Shown in pieces: positions 36,367 to 45,449 of a stretch of DNA of 64,000 nucleotides (position 1 is the stretch's first letter; every line of letters begins with the position of its first letter). The DNA is from Sulfobacillus benefaciens (lineage in GTDB: Bacteria; Bacillota; Sulfobacillia; Sulfobacillales; Sulfobacillaceae), in assembly GCA_003023725.1 (NCBI GenBank), contig PXYT01000001.1, positions 186,001-250,000 on the forward strand. Direction: 5' to 3'. Below the pieces are notes generated by a model. That model was not told the origin of the DNA and made no database searches. It saw nothing but the letters and a program-made list of their open reading frames with translations. Both the position numbers and the translations under genes were made by a program.

Positions 36367-38448
36367 TCAAGAACGCACCATCTGGTTTATCGTTTCGACG
36401 ATCTCTGGATTCGCCAGTGTGGTTACGTCCCCAATCTCTTTATTATTGGAGATAGAGGCCAAGATCCGGCGCATGATCTTTCCTGATCGAGTCTTCGGCA
36501 GATCTGGCACAATCCAAACCTTGCGCGGCCGGGCAATTGGCCCGATCTCGCTCACGATGGCCTGAACGATGCGCTGGCTCAACTCATCGGACGGCAGGAC
36601 ATTGGACTGAAGAGAAACATAAAGTTCCGGCACCATCCCTTTGACATCGTCATGGGCGGCAATCACGGCAGCTTCGGCCACCTCGTCCAATTTCAACACC
36701 GCCGACTCCAGTTCTTTCGTGCCCAGCCGATGCCCTGCCACATTGATGACGTCATCAATACGGCCAAGAATCCTGAAATATCCGTCCGAAGCCAACATTG
36801 CCCCATCTCCGGCCATATACGGCCAGTCTCGCCAATCCTTGCTGTTCGGATCCTTGCAGTACTTGCTGTAATAGGTATTCACAAATCGGTCAGGGTCTTT
36901 CCAGATTGTCTGCAGACAACCGGGCCAGGGATTACGAATACAAATATTTCCCCCGCGCCCCGATCCAGCGGCAATTTCATTGCCACCATCATCAAAAATT
37001 ACGGGATGAATGCCCGGCGCGCCGGGACCGGTACTCCCAGGCTTCATCTTCTCCAGTGCCGGAATTGTGGTTCCTAAGAATCCGCCATTTTCCGTCTGCC
37101 ACCAGGTATCCACAATGACAGCCTCATCCCGCCCGACGACGTGATAATACCAGCGCCACACATCCGGCTCAATCGGTTCTCCAACGGTCACCATGAGTTT
37201 GAAATGGTAGTTGTACTTCTCTGGAGTGATATCTTTTACCGTGCGTAGTCCTCGAATAGCTGTAGGAGATGTGTGGAAAATATTTACACCCAGTTGTTCG
37301 GCTATTTCAAACGGACGATTTCCATTGGGGTACGCCGGAACGCCTTCATAGATAACCGAAGATCCTCCCAAAACCAAGGGACCGTACACGATATAGGAGT
37401 GTCCCGTAATCCATCCGATGTCAGCCATACACCAATAGACATCTTCTGGTTTAATGTCCAAAATATATTTGCTGGTTCCGGCCACATACGACAAGTAGCC
37501 AGCCGTACTATGCTGAACTCCCTTGGGTTTCCCTGTCGACCCACTCGTATACATCAAAAACAAAGGGTCTTCGGCCCGCATAATTTCAGGATCAACCCGA
37601 GCACCCCGAAATTGCGGCAGCACATCATTGATGACGGCATCACGCCCCTCCACCAAGGGTGTAGCGCTCGAATAACGACCCGAGTGCCTTTCAAAAATTA
37701 AGACCTTACTCACATGGTGGCCAGCCTCTTCGGACCGCGTCACCGCAACATCCGCTTTTTCTTTGTGGTCCAGCCACTTCCCGCTCCGGTAGTAGCCATC
37801 CATGGTAATCAGCACACTACTTTCGGAGTCAACAATACGGTCAGCACACGCCTGGCCGCTAAATCCTCCAAAGACAACGGAATGAATGGCTCCCAATCGG
37901 GCACAGGCCAGCATGGCGATGGGAAGCTCCACCACCATCGGCATGTGAATTGTCACCCGGTCCCCTTTCTTGACCCCCGCAAAGTCTCGCAGCAGCGCCG
38001 CAAACTCGTTAACCCGAACATAGAGATCTTGATAGGTAATGACTTGTTTTCCTTCATTCGGGTTTTCGGGGATAAAATAGAAAGCGGTTTTATTGCGATT
38101 TGTTTGAAGGTGCCGATCTATACAGTTCACAGACGCATTGAGAGTTCCTCCGACAAACCACCGCCAAAAGGGCGGATTGCTGCCATCAAATATTTGATCC
38201 CACTTCCGCTCCCACTGCAGCAATTCACCGTAATCCTTAAAATACTCGGGAAAATTTTCTATGGCAAAGGTCTCCCGGACCTTTGGGTCTTTCATATTGG
38301 CCTGCTTAACAAAACTCTCCGGCGGTGTAAAGTACTCTTCCTCGTGCCAATGGACAGCAATTTCGGTTTCGGAAATCCCTGCATCCTCGTTTGCCACGTT
38401 TCCCGTCCCCCTTCGTTCACTTTTGATGCTTGCTTCGATAATTATCAT
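36367..38448 (-). CDS. acs: Acetyl-CoA synthetase (AMP-forming)
   Basis: A 693-residue Acs. The start is taken at the ATG at 38448, which has AAGGA five bases upstream; an ATG 18 bases earlier overlaps the likely -10 box (TATACT). The AMP-binding core is LFLMYTSGSTGKPKGVQHSTAGYL, followed by VDTWWQTENGGF. The C-terminal LPKTRSGKIMRRIL contains the catalytic lysine that is often regulated by acetylation. It converts acetate, ATP and CoA to acetyl-CoA. The transporter gene satP is downstream. Confidence 0.95.
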   Translation of the reverse strand: MIIIEASIKSERRGTGNVANEDAGISETEIAVHWHEEEYFTPPESFVKQANMKDPKVRETFAIENFPEYFKDYGELLQWERKWDQIFDGSNPPFWRWFVGGTLNASVNCIDRHLQTNRNKTAFYFIPENPNEGKQVITYQDLYVRVNEFAALLRDFAGVKKGDRVTIHMPMVVELPIAMLACARLGAIHSVVFGGFSGQACADRIVDSESSVLITMDGYYRSGKWLDHKEKADVAVTRSEEAGHHVSKVLIFERHSGRYSSATPLVEGRDAVINDVLPQFRGARVDPEIMRAEDPLFLMYTSGSTGKPKGVQHSTAGYLSYVAGTSKYILDIKPEDVYWCMADIGWITGHSYIVYGPLVLGGSSVIYEGVPAYPNGNRPFEIAEQLGVNIFHTSPTAIRGLRTVKDITPEKYNYHFKLMVTVGEPIEPDVWRWYYHVVGRDEAVIVDTWWQTENGGFLGTTIPALEKMKPGSTGPGAPGIHPVIFDDGGNEIAAGSGRGGNICIRNPWPGCLQTIWKDPDRFVNTYYSKYCKDPNSKDWRDWPYMAGDGAMLASDGYFRILGRIDDVINVAGHRLGTKELESAVLKLDEVAEAAVIAAHDDVKGMVPELYVSLQSNVLPSDELSQRIVQAIVSEIGPIARPRKVWIVPDLPKTRSGKIMRRILASISNNKEIGDVTTLANPEIVETINQMVRS

Positions 38449-38648
38449 AATATTCCTTCTTACCATAGTATACTAGATTTAAACTCATAGTGACTTCTTG
38501 CGACTATTTTCCCAATCTTCCTTCTATTCAAGCGACTATTGCCACCTCTACGATTCCGCGACTCAATAGCCTTTGCTGATGTCCGCGCAGGTTACAAAGT
38601 ACTACTCACGACTTTGCCAGGGATCTTTTTTATCCCTCCCGGCACAAA

Positions 38649-38676
38649 TTGACGCCACGCACCCCATCAGTATAAT
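38649..38676 (+). promoter_or_regulatory. Sigma-A-type promoter of dut
   Basis: TTGACG (38649-38654) and TATAAT (38671-38676) are 16 bp apart, about 43 bp before the dut start codon. This is the clearest housekeeping promoter seen in the window. Confidence 0.75.
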
Positions 38677-38718
38677 TGTACAAGCGGATAACCGACAATA
38701 AGACAAGGAGTTTGCCTG

Positions 38719-39162
38719 ATGCGAACATTTGCCGTCATAAGGCAATACCAGGACGCCAATCTCCCCCTTCCCAAACGGCATACTAAAGAATCAGCGGGAT
38801 ATGATCTGGCTGCCGCCGAAAGCTGCACTATCCATCCCGGAGAGATTTGTCTGGTGCCAACGGGGTTGAAGGCTTATATGCCTCAGGGCGAGGTTTTACT
38901 GATCATTATTCGCAGTTCCTGGGCTATTAAGAAACGTTGCGTCTTAGCCAATCAAGTCGGCGTCATTGACAGAGATTACGTCGACAATCCGGACAACGAA
39001 GGGCATATCTTCATTCCTCTGGAAAATCGAGGCACAGACCTCGTTATTATTCAGGCCGGGGAGCGTATCGCTCAAGGGCTCTTTATTCCTTTCGCGGTCA
39101 CCGACGGCGATGACGCCCAAACACCGCGCTCGGGAGGTTTTGGGAGCACGAGCCGTTTGTAA
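38719..39162 (+). CDS. dut: dUTP diphosphatase
   Basis: A 147-residue trimeric dUTPase. All five motifs are visible in order: SAGYDLAA; RSS; NQVGVIDRDYVDN; ERIAQGLF; RSGGFGST. It hydrolyses dUTP to dUMP, keeping uracil out of DNA and feeding thymidylate synthesis. Motif 3 has an Asn-Pro-Asp insertion after DYVD compared with the classical DxxYRG form. AAGGAG precedes the ATG. It is a single gene with its own promoter. Confidence 0.93.
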   Translation: MRTFAVIRQYQDANLPLPKRHTKESAGYDLAAAESCTIHPGEICLVPTGLKAYMPQGEVLLIIIRSSWAIKKRCVLANQVGVIDRDYVDNPDNEGHIFIPLENRGTDLVIIQAGERIAQGLFIPFAVTDGDDAQTPRSGGFGSTSRL

Positions 39163-39213
39163 TGGCGCAAAAACCAAAAGGGAGGCTTTTAGCCCCCCTT
39201 TCTACTGATTGCG

Positions 39214-40185
39214 CTACGAAATGCCGCGTTTCTCGTTTTCCTTCTTGGCATGAGCTCTATTGTAATAGAAATCCTTCCAAACCAGTTTATAAACACCAAG
39301 GTAGCGCGGTACACGGTTCCATCCGGGAATCCACGGGGTGAGGGCAAGGGCGAGCCAGAAAACGAATCCAATACTTAACGCTAGCGCATCGGTGGCTGGA
39401 GAGTTAGCCACAAACGGCCATTGATAGATCCATGTCGGTATCGTCATCCACCAAGCTGCCGGATAACCGGGAACAGCCGCGTGGATAATCCCCCACTGTT
39501 CGCCTTTCAATTGCAGCGGAGCGGCCGCGTTGTGCATTGGTGCTCCCTGCAAAAAGAGCAGGTAATTCAGGTTGTTGAAACGCGTTATCACATTCGGATT
39601 ACGAATCAAGGCGCCCGACATCAATCCACTTTTCCCCAGCTGCAAAGTTGCGTTCATAAGCGTTGGCACAGGACCGTAATTTCCGGCAGGAACTACCACC
39701 TTACCCCCAACATAGCGGCCGTGCGTAGTGACAGCCTTCTCATAATTATTGGCCCAAACAATTTGCTGAGCCCTGGATGCGCTCTCAAAAGTCCGCAGTG
39801 CGGGAGATATTGCCGGATTGATTGAAGACGCCATATTCAACGGCTTAAGAATAAAATCCTGTTCGGCATTGATCGGATGCCAAATTCCTGAAATCTTCTG
39901 CAGATCCGATTCCACATATCCTGTGCCGTTGTTATAAGGGGGGCCATAATTTGCAATCTCACCCTGGCCGTTTAAGTCGCGGGTAGCCACTGCTTCAAAG
40001 GCCACAGGATGCTGTGTTGCGTAACCCTTAATGGTCAACGGCGGTTTTTCCGGCACACCGAATAATGCCGACAAAACCAATACCAGCACGATAATGATTC
40101 CTAAAGTGGCCATCAGGTGTTTCATGAAGTCTTCCGGCACATATTTATAATCCTGCACCATGTCATCGTCCATACGTGTCGCCAT
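39214..40185 (-). CDS. Cytochrome b C-terminal subunit with an external domain
   Basis: A 323-residue membrane protein. One helix near the N-terminus (ATLGIIIVLVLVLSALFGV, about residues 26-44) resembles the first helix of cytochrome b6f subunit IV. A polar region of about 200 residues follows, predicted to be outside. At least one further helix is near the C-terminus (LALSIGFVFWLALALTPWI). The KPPLTIKGYATQHPVAFEAVATRD segment gives no haem-binding CxxCH. It starts two bases after the cytochrome b gene, so the pair forms one quinol-oxidising unit. The Rieske partner is not encoded here. Confidence 0.75.
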   Translation of the reverse strand: MATRMDDDMVQDYKYVPEDFMKHLMATLGIIIVLVLVLSALFGVPEKPPLTIKGYATQHPVAFEAVATRDLNGQGEIANYGPPYNNGTGYVESDLQKISGIWHPINAEQDFILKPLNMASSINPAISPALRTFESASRAQQIVWANNYEKAVTTHGRYVGGKVVVPAGNYGPVPTLMNATLQLGKSGLMSGALIRNPNVITRFNNLNYLLFLQGAPMHNAAAPLQLKGEQWGIIHAAVPGYPAAWWMTIPTWIYQWPFVANSPATDALALSIGFVFWLALALTPWIPGWNRVPRYLGVYKLVWKDFYYNRAHAKKENEKRGIS

Positions 40186-40186
40186 G

Positions 40187-40804
40187 TTATTGCCCCTCCT
40201 TTACGTGAGTCGTACTGCGTTCAGGATAAGGTGGCACGACCCCTTTCATCCGGACACGGACAATATGGCCAAAAATCACGATGCTTAAGGTTAAAGGCAA
40301 GACCACAACATGCATGCCAAACATTTGTCCGGCATTAGGCAAGTTCACCCATCCCAATCCCAGAGCGTTTAATCCGTCTTTGGCCTGCACGGCGTTCCAC
40401 TGGGAATAAAAATCACCGTTAATAAGAAAGCCGGTAAATGCCGTTGGAATAGCAATAATCAAGGCCACGGCACCCAAAAGCCATGTTTCCCGCCGTCCTC
40501 CTCGCCATGCCCCGGTAAAGAAAACACGCCACAAGTGCATCATCATAAAAAAGAAGAAAGCTTGCACTGCCCAAAAATGGGTCGCGGCCACGAACCGCAT
40601 GGGGCCGTTATAGGACCAGGTGGCCGGTCCGTTAGCCACTAAGATTACTCCCGAAATGATTAATACCACAAAACTGGAGGCTGTGAGAGAGCCTAGCATG
40701 TACATAAAACCCTGCGCATATTCCGGCATTGTCTCCGGCAACCAGGTGTCGACGGATAATACCGCCGAACTTGCCTTGCGTGCAGTGGTTGTCCAGTTTG
40801 CCAT
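40187..40804 (-). CDS. Cytochrome b N-terminal subunit (b6-like)
   Basis: A 205-residue di-haem cytochrome b with four membrane helices. Haem ligands are His76 and His90 (13 residues between them) in helix B, and His165 and His180 (14 between) in helix D. The 13/14 spacing is that of the cytochrome b6 type. The Q-site region includes GRRETWLLGAVALII. It should oxidise quinol and pass electrons to a Rieske protein or cupredoxin. It is co-transcribed with the C-terminal subunit and probably with a tiny peptide upstream. Confidence 0.9.
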   Translation of the reverse strand: MANWTTTARKASSAVLSVDTWLPETMPEYAQGFMYMLGSLTASSFVVLIISGVILVANGPATWSYNGPMRFVAATHFWAVQAFFFFMMMHLWRVFFTGAWRGGRRETWLLGAVALIIAIPTAFTGFLINGDFYSQWNAVQAKDGLNALGLGWVNLPNAGQMFGMHVVVLPLTLSIVIFGHIVRVRMKGVVPPYPERSTTHVKEGQ

Positions 40805-40844
40805 TGTGTACTCCTCCCCTATCTCGCCAGAATCCTATAACCCA

Positions 40845-40943
40845 TTAGTGCCGTTTCCGTGGCAGTAACAAACCTCCGACAAAAGTCAAAAGGAAAATAA
40901 TTTCAACGATGTAGTTACCTGTTGCCGTCGTCACCAGTCTCAT
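40845..40943 (-). CDS. Very small single-helix peptide upstream of cytochrome b
   Basis: A 32-codon open frame (or 29 codons from the GTG at 40934, which has AAAGGGG at better spacing). After a short polar start (TTATGNY) it forms one membrane helix, IVEIIFLLTFVGGLLL, and ends in a basic tail (PRKRH). It lies 40 bp upstream of cytochrome b, in the same direction. Size, topology and position recall the one-helix PetL/PetG/PetN subunits of cytochrome b6f. There is no sequence proof of homology. The basic tail predicts the C-terminus inside the cell. Confidence 0.5.
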   Translation of the reverse strand: MRLVTTATGNYIVEIIFLLTFVGGLLLPRKRH

Positions 40944-41658
40944 CCCCTTTTCACTGGTTTAGCATGACCTGCCACTCTCGAAGTTATTCCCATGGATGAT
41001 GGCGTCTTGCCGCACCGTCCTTGCAGCGACAGTTTTAGTTTAGAAGAAGCGACATCACGTCGTCATAGGCAGACGGTCCTTCTTCCATGGACCTGTAGAT
41101 ATGCATTAATAGGGTCATTTGGTCCCCGTTCCTGACCCTAACGGACTACGCTGAGTTCCGGCACAGGTGGCCTTTTGTCCAAAAATTTCATTCGTTTGGC
41201 TTACGCCCAAGAGCTCCACGGCTTGTTTGACCGCGTCCAATACTGGCCTTTTCGCCTTTAGGATCGGTCTCGTTTTTTCGGACCTATGCAACTTTCATTC
41301 AGAAAGAAGAGCACCCCGTACCTCTACTCCTCCAGCAGAACAAGAACCGTCTTTTCAAGAAGAATGCCGTCAACTAACAATAAAGTAATAACGTATGCCA
41401 TAATAGTCGTTCCACCCAATTATGTATAACGTCTTTGGAATCATCATCAGCTTTAAAGACTTCATAGGTATTAGTGGGTTTGCACCACATATGTGCGGCA
41501 ACGGGGATGTTGGGGGTAGCTTCCGTCGAAAAGAATATTGCACGTAATGGGGATTGATGTAACCAATTCCTGCGATGTTGCGTTACTGTATGTAGAGGAA
41601 CGTGAAATTCTACAGTGTTTTTCAATGTTCATTATTAAATTTGGCGGGTGATCTGTCT
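40944..41658. other. Gene-free region between the cytochrome b operon and the L,D-transpeptidase
   Basis: About 715 bp without a supported gene. Short open frames (about 70-80 codons) occur on both strands but lack ribosome binding sites and protein-like composition. The promoter of the cytochrome b operon should be at the left edge and that of the transpeptidase at the right. The stretch could be a decayed gene; no recognisable remnant was found. Confidence 0.4.
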
Positions 41659-43353
41659 GTGTCAAAGAGTCGAACCGCAAAACGTCAATCAAATCGTTGG
41701 GTTAAAACGTTGTGGGTTCTCCCTGTTGTCGCAGTCGGGGGCTTTTTATACGGGGCTTGGCCCAACGCCTCTTTAACGGCAAGTTCCAGTGCCCTGGCCC
41801 GTCTCAATACCAACGGCACCTTAAAGTCCGCCGTGGCAGTGGGTCCCCAAAGCCAAAAAATCAAGCTAATGGACAAACATGGGCAGTTGTGGCCCTTGTC
41901 TTCCATGACTGCTGGCACTCGTTATCAAGTCCATTTAGTAATAGCGGGCCCATCGTGGTGGCCCTTTGGCTCGCGTACGTTGTCCCAATCCATCACGACG
42001 CCAAAAGACCCAATGGTCCGGGCAACCGATTTGACGGTATCACCGAACACTCCGGTCTCATTGTCCTTATCGTCTCCGGCCTCTAGTCTTCATATCATCA
42101 GTCAGCATCATCATGCTGTAATCCGGTCCTCCGTGCCTCAAGACACCTATTCCATTCACAGTCTGGGAACGGCTCCCGGGGAACAGGGCACCTTAACCGT
42201 ACAAACTCAAGCGAGGGCATGGGAAAGCGTGTCAACCCCCAAAACCTTAAGCTGGAGGACGCCGGGATGGTTGAAGGTTCAGCCCTCACCGTCAACGAGT
42301 GCGGCAATCGGCCTCACCCAACCCCTGACGCTCCACTTTTCCCATGCCGTTGCCAATACCAATCTCCAACCCACCTTAACACCAAACATCAAAGGGCAGT
42401 GGGTCTGGAAAAACTCGACGACGGAAGAATTTGTTCCCAGCTCCTCATCGCCGTGGGGTTGGGGACCGAATCAGGTTATCAAGGTCGTTGTTCCGGGTGG
42501 ACCTCACGGTTATCACAGCCCAACCGGCGCGTACTTGCCTAAAAATAACACAGTGTCCTGGGCGACGAGTTCCGGATCAACCTTGCGCCTTCAAGAACTG
42601 TTGGCCAAATTGGGATATCTGCCTCTTACCTGGACGCCGTCCTCTCCGGTTTCCGCCACCCTCTCCGCCCAAGTCGGCGCCATGATGAAGGCACCAACCG
42701 GCAAGTTCCAGTGGCGGTACCCCAACACACCTCCCCCATTACAAGCCTTGTGGACGCCGGGTCAGTACACGGTCATGGTGAAAGGGGCGGTCATGAATTT
42801 CGAGCGGGTTCACAATCTTCCTGTAGACGGCATCGCCGGGCCCGCAGTCTGGAAAGCGTTAATTCAGGCAGATCTAGCCAACCAAATGAATCCGGATGGT
42901 TACTCCTACGTCTATGTGTCAGAAACATTGCCCGAAACGTTAACACTATGGCACAACGGCCAGGTTATTCTGAGATCCCCAACCAATACCGGTATCCCAC
43001 AATCTCCCACTTACTTGGGGACGCACGCGGTATATGTTCGTTACTTGTCGCAAACCATGAAGGGAGTCAACCCCAACGGGGTACCCTACAATGACCCCGG
43101 AGTTCCGTATGTCAATTACTTCGACGGTGGAGACGCTGTTCACGGCTTCCCTCGGGCCAAATACGGATTTCCTCAGAGTCTTGGGTGCGTCGAACTTCCG
43201 ATTCCGGAAGCGGCTAAAGTGTGGCCTTACTTGCACTATGGATCATTGGTAACCGTTGATCCTCCCGGTTCCCCTTCAACCTATCCCACGTCGGTACCGT
43301 CGTCAGCCTTAACATCCACAGCACCCTTCCAACAGTTCGCTTACGACTCATAA
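41659..43353 (+). CDS. L,D-transpeptidase with a peptidoglycan-binding domain
   Basis: A 564-residue exported protein. A basic N-terminus precedes one helix (TLWVLPVVAVGGFLYGAW). The middle part contains Ig-like beta regions. A peptidoglycan-binding segment at about residues 310-410 has LRLQELLAKLGYL and NFERVHNLPVDGIAGPAVWKALIQ. The C-terminal YkuD domain has the catalytic motif AVHGFPRAKYGFPQSLGCVELP, with His and Cys in the HGx(8)SxGC pattern. It forms 3-3 cross-links or attaches proteins to peptidoglycan. The start is a GTG; the upstream ATG at 41602 would add 19 residues. A strong terminator follows. Confidence 0.85.
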   Translation: MSKSRTAKRQSNRWVKTLWVLPVVAVGGFLYGAWPNASLTASSSALARLNTNGTLKSAVAVGPQSQKIKLMDKHGQLWPLSSMTAGTRYQVHLVIAGPSWWPFGSRTLSQSITTPKDPMVRATDLTVSPNTPVSLSLSSPASSLHIISQHHHAVIRSSVPQDTYSIHSLGTAPGEQGTLTVQTQARAWESVSTPKTLSWRTPGWLKVQPSPSTSAAIGLTQPLTLHFSHAVANTNLQPTLTPNIKGQWVWKNSTTEEFVPSSSSPWGWGPNQVIKVVVPGGPHGYHSPTGAYLPKNNTVSWATSSGSTLRLQELLAKLGYLPLTWTPSSPVSATLSAQVGAMMKAPTGKFQWRYPNTPPPLQALWTPGQYTVMVKGAVMNFERVHNLPVDGIAGPAVWKALIQADLANQMNPDGYSYVYVSETLPETLTLWHNGQVILRSPTNTGIPQSPTYLGTHAVYVRYLSQTMKGVNPNGVPYNDPGVPYVNYFDGGDAVHGFPRAKYGFPQSLGCVELPIPEAAKVWPYLHYGSLVTVDPPGSPSTYPTSVPSSALTSTAPFQQFAYDS

Positions 43354-43367
43354 CGGGTCCCATTACC

Positions 43368-43413
43368 GACCAGATGGCCCATAAGATCTACGCCATCTGG
43401 TCATAGTTTTTTT
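43368..43413 (+). terminator. Intrinsic terminator after the L,D-transpeptidase gene
   Basis: GACCAGATGGC (43368-43378) pairs perfectly with GCCATCTGGTC (43392-43402), followed closely by seven T residues. Confidence 0.92.
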
Positions 43414-43471
43414 GCGGGAACTTCGCGTTAATGAATATGCAATAATTAACGCGGGAAGCCGGGTGACGATC

Positions 43472-44128
43472 GTGCAGAGCATCGTAAAAAGTCATCTTGT
43501 TGCTACGGACAAAGAGCCTCGACGTTCTCGGCACATGTGGCCGTGGCAGAAATGGGCTCTGGAGCAAATGCAGCCATCAAAAGCGGAAACAATTCTGGAC
43601 CTTGGTTGTGGCAAAGGGGATATGGCGCGTCACTTAATTACTGAAATGGGGCCCCGGGGAGAAATCGTCGCTGTTGACCCGTCTCCGGAATTGGTACACG
43701 AAGCGGAGACGCTATCCTATAATAATGACATGGAACGACGAATTCAATGGATGATTGGAACACATCACCACATTTTTTATCGTGATAAGAGTTTTGACAA
43801 GATACTCAGTGAGTTTGTCCTGAAGAGCGTGGATCCCGACGATAGCCTGGGGGAGTTGCAGCGACTCGTCAGCAACCACGGCCGGGTAGTTTTATTGTGT
43901 TACGGCGCGGCTAATAATCAGGTGGCGCGCATTTCTCGGAAATTATGGGAATGGGTGGTGTCTTATCATCGGTTTGTCGGACTACCCGTCCGCGAGTATT
44001 TAAGCAATCCCCTCGACCAGTCGCGTCTGGAGTCGTTGCTGCCTGCCTACCACTTTTCTCGTCTTTCTTCGAGAACATGGTTAGGTGGATTCATATACGG
44101 ATTAACCATGGAATATCACGAACCCTGA
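43472..44128 (+). CDS. SAM-dependent methyltransferase (class I)
   Basis: About 218 residues from the GTG at 43472, where GGTGA stands five bases upstream. The open frame extends back to 43412, but that start lies in the preceding terminator. Motif I ILDLGCGKGDMARHL and motif II EIVAVDPSPELVHEA are clear, and KILSEFVLKSVDPDDSLGELQRLV follows, as in UbiE/COQ5-type methyltransferases. The substrate is unknown. The downstream gap 44129-44502 holds nothing recognisable. Confidence 0.75.
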   Translation: MQSIVKSHLVATDKEPRRSRHMWPWQKWALEQMQPSKAETILDLGCGKGDMARHLITEMGPRGEIVAVDPSPELVHEAETLSYNNDMERRIQWMIGTHHHIFYRDKSFDKILSEFVLKSVDPDDSLGELQRLVSNHGRVVLLCYGAANNQVARISRKLWEWVVSYHRFVGLPVREYLSNPLDQSRLESLLPAYHFSRLSSRTWLGGFIYGLTMEYHEP

Positions 44129-44502
44129 CATCGTGCACAAAAAGGCAGCTGAGAATCCGGTTGCAGCCTGTTTTGTATTTTGTCGGTGAACCGAATGAAC
44201 CAACCGAATGTGTTGTTCTTGCCAGTCAGGCTCGTAGATCTCGAAAGATGTGTATATCTCACTCGGTCAACCGTCAGTTTTGCAATTCGTTTCCAGGCCA
44301 CGGCCCCACTGACATGTTTCAAATTCGATCAACCATCTTGCAGCTTGCCTGCGGCAAAGCAACCAAAGTACCAACACACTCCCTTTACAAACTTCGCCTC
44401 TCTTTACAGGCTTCCTCATGAACCGTAATATTTGATCAGAGTGTTTATTCGGGAAGTTTGCTAAAATACGGGTAGACCTTGTCTTGAGAGGGAAAGAGAG
44501 GC

Positions 44503-44802
44503 ATGCCAATGGAGTGGGGTACTATCGTATTTCTTCCGTTCATGATCACCATGATGATCCTGGCAGCCAGTACGGCCTTCTATCATCAGTCCCCCCATGA
44601 ACACGACGGCGAAATATCCATGAGTTCACGGCATCCGCAGTACCTTTATCGAGAGAGTACTGCAGACCTCGAGAAGTACCAGGGCAAAACGCCTCTGGAA
44701 ATCGCTCAAGAACGATATGCGCGTGGTGAAATGACCCATGAAGAATTCGACATTATGGTAAAAAGGTTGCAAGAATCCCGCCACAGCTGGCAAAAATGGT
44801 AA
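44503..44802 (+). CDS. Membrane-anchored SHOCT-domain protein
   Basis: A 99-residue protein. One N-terminal helix (TIVFLPFMITMMILAAST) is followed by a polar linker. The C-terminal SHOCT motif is TPLEIAQERYARGEMTHEEFDIMVKRLQ. SHOCT domains are short helical pieces that mediate oligomerisation, and they often end small membrane proteins. AGAGAGG precedes the ATG. The next gene, a methyltransferase, follows after 39 bp in the same direction. Confidence 0.75.
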   Translation: MPMEWGTIVFLPFMITMMILAASTAFYHQSPHEHDGEISMSSRHPQYLYRESTADLEKYQGKTPLEIAQERYARGEMTHEEFDIMVKRLQESRHSWQKW

Positions 44803-44841
44803 GGATTCAAAAGACAATTACCTTGCGAGGAGGCTTTTTGC

Positions 44842-45426
44842 GTGCCCCATGACCATCATTTTGATCCGCAACAGTTGGCTCAAATGGAAGAGTTCCGCCG
44901 CAGCATTTTCCCACCGGAAGAGGCTCTGCAACACTTTATAGTCCGATCCGACATGGTGATAGCCGACATCGGCTGCGGGCCGGGATTCTACACAGTGGAA
45001 GCCGCCCGAATGCTGCCTGCGGGAACAGTCTATGCTATTGACAAGCAGGAAGACATGATCGATTGGACGCAACGCCGGGCTCGAGAAGCCAGTTTAACCA
45101 ACGTCACCACCATTTTGGCATCTGCCGAATCTATTCCGTTGCCCTCGGAAAGTCTGGATGCCATCCTCATGGCTAATGTGCTGCATGACGTGCCGGAGCA
45201 GGTGCACATATTAAGAGAGGTCCAGCGTCTGTTGAAACCGGGAGGAGTATATTTTCTGATAGAATGGGACAAAATTGCCACAGACTTTGGCCCCCCGCTG
45301 GAGATTCGTTTTCGTCCCTCTGATCTTAGGGATACGCTTCTCGAGCATCATTTTAATCCCGTTCGGCAAATCCCCGCCCCCCAGCCGTGGTTTCAAGTAC
45401 TGGCTATCAAGCCCGCTCTACAATAA
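44842..45426 (+). CDS. SAM-dependent methyltransferase (class I)
   Basis: A 194-residue methyltransferase that begins at GTG with AGGAGG 8 bp upstream. Motif I is VIADIGCGPGFYTVEAARML, the acidic residue is in VYAIDKQEDM, and LDAILMANVLHDVPE with LLKPGGVYFLIEW completes the fold. The N-terminus DHHFDPQQLAQMEEFRR is typical of UbiE-like proteins in Firmicutes, often linked to metal or metalloid resistance, but the substrate cannot be told. The stop codon is inside the terminator hairpin. Confidence 0.82.
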   Translation: MPHDHHFDPQQLAQMEEFRRSIFPPEEALQHFIVRSDMVIADIGCGPGFYTVEAARMLPAGTVYAIDKQEDMIDWTQRRAREASLTNVTTILASAESIPLPSESLDAILMANVLHDVPEQVHILREVQRLLKPGGVYFLIEWDKIATDFGPPLEIRFRPSDLRDTLLEHHFNPVRQIPAPQPWFQVLAIKPALQ

Positions 45427-45443
45427 GAGCGGGCTTGATTTTT
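45409..45443 (+). terminator. Terminator between the methyltransferase and prk
   Basis: AAGCCCGCTCT (45409-45419) pairs with AGAGCGGGCTT (45426-45436), followed by GATTTTT. The two neighbouring genes converge here. Confidence 0.88.
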
Positions 45444-45449
45444 AACACA

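Noticed and set aside
41167-41692. Several 70-83-codon frames in the gap before the L,D-transpeptidase gene
   Set aside because: They lie on opposite strands, overlap each other, lack ribosome binding sites and have no recognisable domain.
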